Part shown: one piece after another, positions 59,612-64,000 of the stretch | Layout: each line of letters starts with the position of its first letter | Position numbering within the stretch: position 1 is the stretch's first letter | DNA from: Acidobacteriota bacterium | GTDB lineage: Bacteria; Acidobacteriota; Terriglobia; Bryobacterales; Bryobacteraceae | Reading direction: 5' to 3' | DNA length: 64,000 nt | Assembly (NCBI GenBank): GCA_017307505.1 | Contig: JAFKEE010000031.1 | Location: 62,001-126,000 of the forward strand | The notes under the pieces: model-generated | Database searches by the model: none | What the model saw: the letters and a program-made list of their open reading frames with translations, nothing else | Told to the model about the DNA's origin: nothing | Translations under genes and position numbers: made by a program

Positions 59612-62600
59612 ATGAAAAATTCTTCGAAATTTATGTTGACGCTCGTGGTTCTCGCCATGATCGTTAGCTGGTCCATGCCGTCATGGGCCCAATCCCTATA
59701 TGGGTCGGTTGTTGGTCAGGTCGAGGATCCTTCGGGCGCCGCGATCGTTCAGGCGACAGTCACCCTAACAAACAAAGGCACTGGTCAGATCTACGAATCG
59801 AAAGCAGACGAGGGTGGCCGTTTTCTGATCCCCAACGTCCTGCCCGGCGACTATGACCTGAAGGTGACCGCCAACGGTTTCCGGACCCAGAACCGGACGG
59901 ACATTCGCGTTTCGGCCGCGTCTGTTTCGCGTTCCGACTTCCGGATGGAAGTTGGTGCGATCGCCGAACAGATTACTGTGGAAGCGTCGGCCACTGCCCT
60001 GCAGACTGACAAGGCCGATACGCATACGGAATTGAACGCGAAACAGGTGGCCAATCTCCCGCTGCCCGGTTTCCGCAACTATCAGAGCCTGATCAACCTG
60101 GTGCCTGGCGCGACGCCGGCGAGCTTCCAGAACTCGATTACCGACTCCCCCGGGCGTTCGCTGCGTACCAACATCAATGGTACGAACGCGAACAATAACG
60201 TCACCCGTATTGACGGCGCGGCCAGCGTCAACCTCTGGCTGCCTCACCATGCCGGTTATGTGATGCCGGCCGAAATGGTCGACACCGTTAACGTCACCAC
60301 TGCTGCGGGTGACTCCGATCAGGGTATGGCAGGCGGCGCAGCCGTCTCCGTAATGACCAAGTCGGGCACCAACCAGATCCACGGCAGCCTTTTCGAGTAT
60401 CACGACAATCAGCACCTGAAGGCCTTCAACTACTTCACGAAGGCGACGGCTTCTGGCGGCCCGTCCTCGATCACCAAGCCGTTGCGTATTTACAACAACT
60501 ATGGCGGCACCATCGGCGGCCCGATCAAGAAGAACAAGCTGTTCTATTTCTACAGCTTTGACGGCACCCGCCAGCGCGATGGCGCGCAGGGTCTTTACTC
60601 CGTTCCCACGGCCGCGATGAAGGCTGGCGACTTTAGCGCCACCGGCACCACCATTTACGACCCCCTGACGGGCACCGCTGATGGCACCGGCCGCACCGCC
60701 TTTGCCGGGAACAAGATTCCGACCTCCCGCATGAGCCCGGCCGCGCAGAAGATTCAGAGCTACTACCCGGCCCCGAATACCAACCTCACCGGCTACCAGA
60801 GCAACTACTTCGCGTCGGCGGTCCCCGCCTTCAACCGCGACTACAACGACATCAAGATCAACTACAACATGAGCGACAAGCAGCAGATCTTCGGCCACTA
60901 CGGCATCATGAAGGCCCTGGTTGTTGGCAAGGCTCTATTTGGCGATGGCGTTGGCCCGGCCCCCGGCGCCGACCCCGGCACCGGCGACACCAAGGTGCAG
61001 AACATGTCGATGGGTACCAACCGGGTCATCACCACCAGCCTGTTGTTCGACGGTGTAATCGGCTATCAGCGCCAAGACCAGACCGTGCGTGGCGTGGACT
61101 ACGGCAAGGACTTCTCGACGACGCTGGGCATCCCCGGCATCGGCGGTCCCGATCCCCGTCAGCAGGGCTTCCCGAACATCAGCGTCAACGGCTACAACGG
61201 CTTTGGCGTCCCTGGCTGGATGCCTCTGACGCGCGTGGAGGAGAACTACACTCTCAGCGCCAACTTGACCTGGACCAAGGGCAAGCACAACTTCCGCTTC
61301 GGCTTCAACGGTGTGAACTACCGCATGACACACTGGCAGCCGGAACTCGGCGCCGGCCCGCGCGGTTCGTTCGATTTCACGGGCGGCCCCACCTCCATCA
61401 CGGGCGCCTCGGTGAATCAGTTCAATGGCTACTCGGCATTCCTGCTTGGCCAGTCGAATAGTATCCAGAAGAGCTTCCAGTACATCACCATGACGCCGCG
61501 CGAGTTCCAGTTCAGCTGGTACGCGCAGGATCGCTGGCAGATCAGCCGCAAGCTGACCATGACCCTCGGTCTGCGTTATGAGCTGTATCCGCTGATGACC
61601 CGCGCCACCGGCAAGGGCATCGAGCGGCTGGACCCCGCCACCAACCTGGTTTACCTGGGCGGCCGCGGCAATAACCCGACGGGCGTTGGCGTGACGGTGA
61701 GCCACAAGCTCTTCTCGCCCACCCTGGGCATCGCGTATCGCCTGGACGACAAGACCGTCATCCGCACCGGCTACGGCATCAACTTCGATCCGCTGCCGTT
61801 CTCGCGGCCGCTGCGCGGCTTCTACCCGCTGACGATCAACATCGCCACCAACAGCAAGGGCTCTTACGACACCGCTGGCGCTCTCGATCAGGGCATCCCG
61901 GCCACCCCACTGCCTGACCTGACGTCCGGCGTGCTGACGCTGCCGAACAACGCTGACATGCGCAGCCCCAACCTCGGCCAGATCCACCGCGGCTATACCC
62001 AGTCGTGGAACTTCACGATCGAGCGCAAGCTGCCGCAGGATATCCTGACGTCGATCGCCTACGTGGGCACCTCGTCGGTGCACCTGCTGGCTGATTACGA
62101 CATCAATTCCGGCACACCTGGCCCCTCGGCCGGCGCTGCTTCGCGCCGCCCCTACTACGACAAGTTCGGCCGCAACCTGGCGACCAACATGTGGGATGGC
62201 TACCTCAGCTCCAACTACCACTCGCTGCAGACGAGCATTCGCAAGTCTCTCAGCAAGGGACTGATGCTGCAGGGCGCCTACACGTGGTCGAAGGCCATCA
62301 ACATGACCGACGACGATGGCTGGGCCGGCGTGGGCTGGAACTATGCTCCGGCCTTCTATCGCAACCGTGCCGCGGCTGGCTACGACCGCACCCATGTTTT
62401 CCAGATGGGCTGGGTCTACGAACTGCCGATGGGTAAGGGCAAGCAGCTTGCCACCAGCGGCATCGCCTCCCAGATCCTCGGTGGCTGGTCGGTTAACGGT
62501 GTGATGTCCAACTACACGGGCACGCCGTTCACAGTGACCGGTTCCAGCGGCGCCTTGAATGCTGCCAGCAACACGGCGACCGCCGATCAGGTTGGCCCGG

Positions 62601-62941
62601 TCAACCGTATCAGCGCGATCGGCGCCGGCTCGTACTATTACGATCCGGCCGCCTTCGCCGATGTCACACTGGCCCGCACCGGCGGCGCCTACCGCTTCGG
62701 CACCACGGGCCGCAACATCCTGCGCAACCCCGGTGTCTGGAATACCGACTTGATGATCAACCGGACCTTCCAGATCACCGAGCGGGTCAGCACCGCCTTC
62801 CGTGCTGAATTCTACAACCTGCCGAACACTTCCCACTTCGGTGGTGTGTCCAGCGGCAGCGTGACCAGCGGCAACTTCATGCGCATCCTGAGCTCCTCTG
62901 GCGAACGCCAGATCCGCTTCGGCCTGCGCCTCGGCTTCTAA
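59612..62941 (+). CDS. TonB-dependent receptor with carboxypeptidase regulatory-like domain (Oar-like)
   Basis: A 1109-residue outer-membrane receptor. It has a signal peptide (FMLTLVVLAMIVSWSMPSWAQ) and a regulatory beta domain (GQVEDPSGAAIVQATVTL, about 30-115). The plug (LPLPGFRNYQSLINLVPGATP, NINGTNANNNVTRIDG) is followed by a barrel ending RFGLRLGF. It is related to the receptor at 15835 but diverged throughout, so it is not a recent duplicate. A strong ribosome site (AGGGGG) precedes ATG 59612. Codon choice is more biased than in neighbours (frequent GGC, AAC and CTG), suggesting high expression. Ligand unknown, probably an oligosaccharide. Confidence 0.92.
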   Translation: MKNSSKFMLTLVVLAMIVSWSMPSWAQSLYGSVVGQVEDPSGAAIVQATVTLTNKGTGQIYESKADEGGRFLIPNVLPGDYDLKVTANGFRTQNRTDIRVSAASVSRSDFRMEVGAIAEQITVEASATALQTDKADTHTELNAKQVANLPLPGFRNYQSLINLVPGATPASFQNSITDSPGRSLRTNINGTNANNNVTRIDGAASVNLWLPHHAGYVMPAEMVDTVNVTTAAGDSDQGMAGGAAVSVMTKSGTNQIHGSLFEYHDNQHLKAFNYFTKATASGGPSSITKPLRIYNNYGGTIGGPIKKNKLFYFYSFDGTRQRDGAQGLYSVPTAAMKAGDFSATGTTIYDPLTGTADGTGRTAFAGNKIPTSRMSPAAQKIQSYYPAPNTNLTGYQSNYFASAVPAFNRDYNDIKINYNMSDKQQIFGHYGIMKALVVGKALFGDGVGPAPGADPGTGDTKVQNMSMGTNRVITTSLLFDGVIGYQRQDQTVRGVDYGKDFSTTLGIPGIGGPDPRQQGFPNISVNGYNGFGVPGWMPLTRVEENYTLSANLTWTKGKHNFRFGFNGVNYRMTHWQPELGAGPRGSFDFTGGPTSITGASVNQFNGYSAFLLGQSNSIQKSFQYITMTPREFQFSWYAQDRWQISRKLTMTLGLRYELYPLMTRATGKGIERLDPATNLVYLGGRGNNPTGVGVTVSHKLFSPTLGIAYRLDDKTVIRTGYGINFDPLPFSRPLRGFYPLTINIATNSKGSYDTAGALDQGIPATPLPDLTSGVLTLPNNADMRSPNLGQIHRGYTQSWNFTIERKLPQDILTSIAYVGTSSVHLLADYDINSGTPGPSAGAASRRPYYDKFGRNLATNMWDGYLSSNYHSLQTSIRKSLSKGLMLQGAYTWSKAINMTDDDGWAGVGWNYAPAFYRNRAAAGYDRTHVFQMGWVYELPMGKGKQLATSGIASQILGGWSVNGVMSNYTGTPFTVTGSSGALNAASNTATADQVGPVNRISAIGAGSYYYDPAAFADVTLARTGGAYRFGTTGRNILRNPGVWNTDLMINRTFQITERVSTAFRAEFYNLPNTSHFGGVSSGSVTSGNFMRILSSSGERQIRFGLRLGF

Positions 62942-62962
62942 CCGAATCCGAGTCCGAACATC

Positions 62963-62999
62963 GAATGGCGGTGGAGCCCGACCGGTTTCACCGCCATTC
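62963..62999 (+). terminator. Hairpin after the second Oar-like receptor, weak terminator
   Basis: GAATGGCGGTGGA (62963-62975) pairs with TCACCGCCATTC (62988-62999) with one bulge and a 12-base loop. Only a T-containing GTTTG follows, not a run of T. It probably ends the receptor transcript or protects its 3' end. Confidence 0.55.
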
Positions 63000-63025
63000 G
63001 TGCGTTTGAGTGTTACTGTTTGCGC

Positions 63026-63054
63026 TTGACATAGGGGGTGGGGGTATATAGGAT
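63026..63054 (+). promoter_or_regulatory. Promoter of the copper operon with a G-rich, possibly metal-regulated spacer
   Basis: TTGACA (63026-63031) and TAGGAT (63049-63054) are separated by 17 bases. The spacer contains two runs of five G (TAGGGGGTGGGGGTATA). CsoR-family copper repressors bind G/C-tract sites in this position, so repression relieved by Cu(I) is possible. A MerR-type (CueR) promoter would need a 19-20 base spacer and is less likely. Confidence 0.55.
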
Positions 63055-63076
63055 ACGGGCAGAGGGTATATCAAAC

Positions 63077-63286
63077 ATGTCCCAGACACTCAAACTCACC
63101 ATTGATGGAATGCACTGCGGATCTTGCGTCAATCGCGTCACGCTGGCACTGAAGAAAGTGGAAAGCGTCGATGTGAAGCAGGTATCGGTCGGTTCGGCCG
63201 AGGTGGAATACGACGAGACGAAAGTGGAACCGGCGGAGATCGTTGAATCCGTGAACCGGATCGGCTTCAGCGCCCGGCAGAATTGA
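63077..63286 (+). CDS. copZ: Copper chaperone / heavy-metal-associated domain protein (CopZ-like)
   Basis: A 69-residue single HMA domain with the metal site GMHCGSCVNRV (Cys-x-x-Cys) and a ferredoxin-like beta-alpha-beta pattern (VKQVSVGSAEVEYDETKVEPAEIVESVNRIGF). It carries Cu(I) in the cytoplasm to the P-type ATPase whose gene starts one base after its stop. ATG 63077 follows a GAGGG site ten bases upstream; a GTG-started longer frame covers the promoter and is rejected. Confidence 0.9.
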   Translation: MSQTLKLTIDGMHCGSCVNRVTLALKKVESVDVKQVSVGSAEVEYDETKVEPAEIVESVNRIGFSARQN

Positions 63287-63287
63287 T

Positions 63288-64000
63288 ATGGCCGGCGCAG
63301 CGGTGGAGAACAAACTGACATTTCCGGTGCGTGGCATGACGTGTGCCGCCTGCCAGTCGTTTGTACAGAAAACCCTGCAGGCCCAGCCCGGCGTGCGCGA
63401 CGCCACCGTCAACCTGATGCTCCACAATGCGACGGTGGAGTTTGACCCCGCGGCTGTGACGCCGCAAGCGCTGGTCGACGCGGTGAACGATACGGGTTAC
63501 GAGGCGGCCTTGCCTGTAGCCCGCCGGTCCATTGCCGATGAGCAGTTGGAGCGCGATCGGGAGGCCGAGGCGGAGTACCGTGGCCTGCGTCTGCGGGCGG
63601 GAGTCAGCCTCGGCATCGGGGCCGTGATGATGGCCCTCATGCCGTTCCTGCATAGCCTGCCGCACACCGCGATGAATGCGGCCCACATGGCGGCCAGTCT
63701 TTTCGTGATGGTATGGGCCGGAAATCGCTTCTACCGCAAGGCCTGGGCTGCGCTGCGGCACAGGACTTCAGACATGAATACGCTGATTGCGCTGGGGACC
63801 GGGTCCGCATTCCTGTATTCGGTGTTTTCGGCGCACGACGTCTACTACGAGGCTGTCGTCTTTATCCTGGCGTTGGTCCTTGTTGGCAATACGCTGGAGG
63901 CTCGTGCCAAACGCAAGACCTCGGCCGCGTTGCAGGCCCTGGCCAAGCTGCAGCCGGCCACGGCGCGGGTGGAACGCCTGGGCCAGGAACTCGACCTGCC
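63288..64000 (+). CDS. copA: Copper-translocating P-type ATPase, 3' end outside the window
   Basis: The ATG at 63288 opens a frame that runs to the window edge (about 237 residues). Residues 8-72 are an HMA domain with GMTCAACQSF (CxxC). Four transmembrane segments begin near residue 104 (AGVSLGIGAVMMALMPFL; AHMAASLFVMVWAG; LIALGTGSAFLYSV; AVVFILALVLVGNTLE). ARAKRKTSAALQAL then leads to the actuator domain. The CPC, DKTG and HP motifs lie beyond the edge. It exports Cu(I) from the cytoplasm and is coupled to copZ. Confidence 0.92.
   Translation, partial: MAGAAVENKLTFPVRGMTCAACQSFVQKTLQAQPGVRDATVNLMLHNATVEFDPAAVTPQALVDAVNDTGYEAALPVARRSIADEQLERDREAEAEYRGLRLRAGVSLGIGAVMMALMPFLHSLPHTAMNAAHMAASLFVMVWAGNRFYRKAWAALRHRTSDMNTLIALGTGSAFLYSVFSAHDVYYEAVVFILALVLVGNTLEARAKRKTSAALQALAKLQPATARVERLGQELDL

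Noticed and set aside
59765-62836. Long minus-strand frames (377 and 633 residues) opposite the second Oar-like receptor
   Set aside because: They are antisense shadows in GC-rich sequence. Their products are Ala/Arg/Gly/Val-rich without domain structure, and the plus strand encodes a clear receptor.
1-64000. tRNA, rRNA, CRISPR arrays, insertion sequences, phage genes
   Set aside because: Gaps between genes were read for cloverleaf-like CCA ends, regularly spaced repeats and transposase motifs; none was found.

Overview
The window is 64 kb of dense, GC-rich bacterial chromosome. It most resembles an Acidobacteriota genome of the Bryobacterales/Solibacter type. The evidence is two large carboxypeptidase-regulatory-domain TonB-dependent (Oar-like) receptors plus a third receptor-like barrel, a secreted beta-propeller ending in the C-terminal domain that is abundant in Solibacter (TIGR03437-like), several FecR, FG-GAP/ASPIC-UnbV and TPR secreted proteins, and a bshA gene for bacillithiol. 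This assignment is inferred from gene content; no database search was made. No rRNA, tRNA, CRISPR array, insertion sequence, phage gene or obvious pseudogene was seen. Both edges cut a gene: a secreted protein on the left and a copper P-type ATPase on the right.

Layout. 1-1.9 kb (minus): ECF sigma factor, zinc-finger anti-sigma factor and a secreted cohesin-like protein. 2-5 kb (plus): groES without groEL, an OmpH/Skp chaperone and small conserved proteins including a SirB1-type protein. 5-12.2 kb (minus): a sugar block with a SIS-domain isomerase, metallophosphoesterase, Na+/solute symporter, a previously uncalled 59-residue membrane protein, galactokinase and a GT-C glycosyltransferase. 12.2-15.3 kb: a secretin divergent from a winged-helix AAA ATPase. 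15.8-19.2 kb: a TonB-dependent receptor with a structured leader. 19.3-24.2 kb: a radical SAM selenoprotein, then Spy-like, FkbM methyltransferase, ATP-grasp and YggX genes. 24.3-25.8 kb: an ECF sigma/FecR pair. 25.9-32.3 kb (minus): a tightly coupled set of MBOAT acyltransferase, two SGNH esterases, a DltC-like carrier protein and a KAS III homologue whose catalytic Cys is Ser. 32.3-40.5 kb (plus): membrane proteins, argC-argB-GNAT, a MoaB-like protein, an enolase-superfamily enzyme and a polysaccharide deacetylase. 40.5-43.1 kb (minus): LytS/LytR pair with a CxxCH protein. 43.2-53.4 kb: MFS transporter, PIG-L deacetylase, a Cys-rich mini-protein, FecR protein, beta-propeller, exported methyltransferase, histidine kinase, propeller lipoprotein, bshA and rpiA. 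53.4-62.9 kb: receptor-like barrel, CRTAC1-type protein, TPR protein and a second Oar-like receptor. 63-64 kb: copZ-copA start.

The two strongest observations are these. (1) The radical SAM gene at 19323 does not end at its in-frame TGA (20640-20642). The codons around it read Cys-TGA-Ala-Glu-Pro, and a hairpin 12 bases downstream has a GG-containing loop like bacterial SECIS elements, so the gene most likely encodes a selenoprotein running to 20678. (2) The MBOAT/SGNH/SGNH/carrier/Ser-KAS III set looks like a dlt-like, trans-membrane O-acylation machine fed by a dedicated carrier protein but without DltA. I do not recognise it as a described system.
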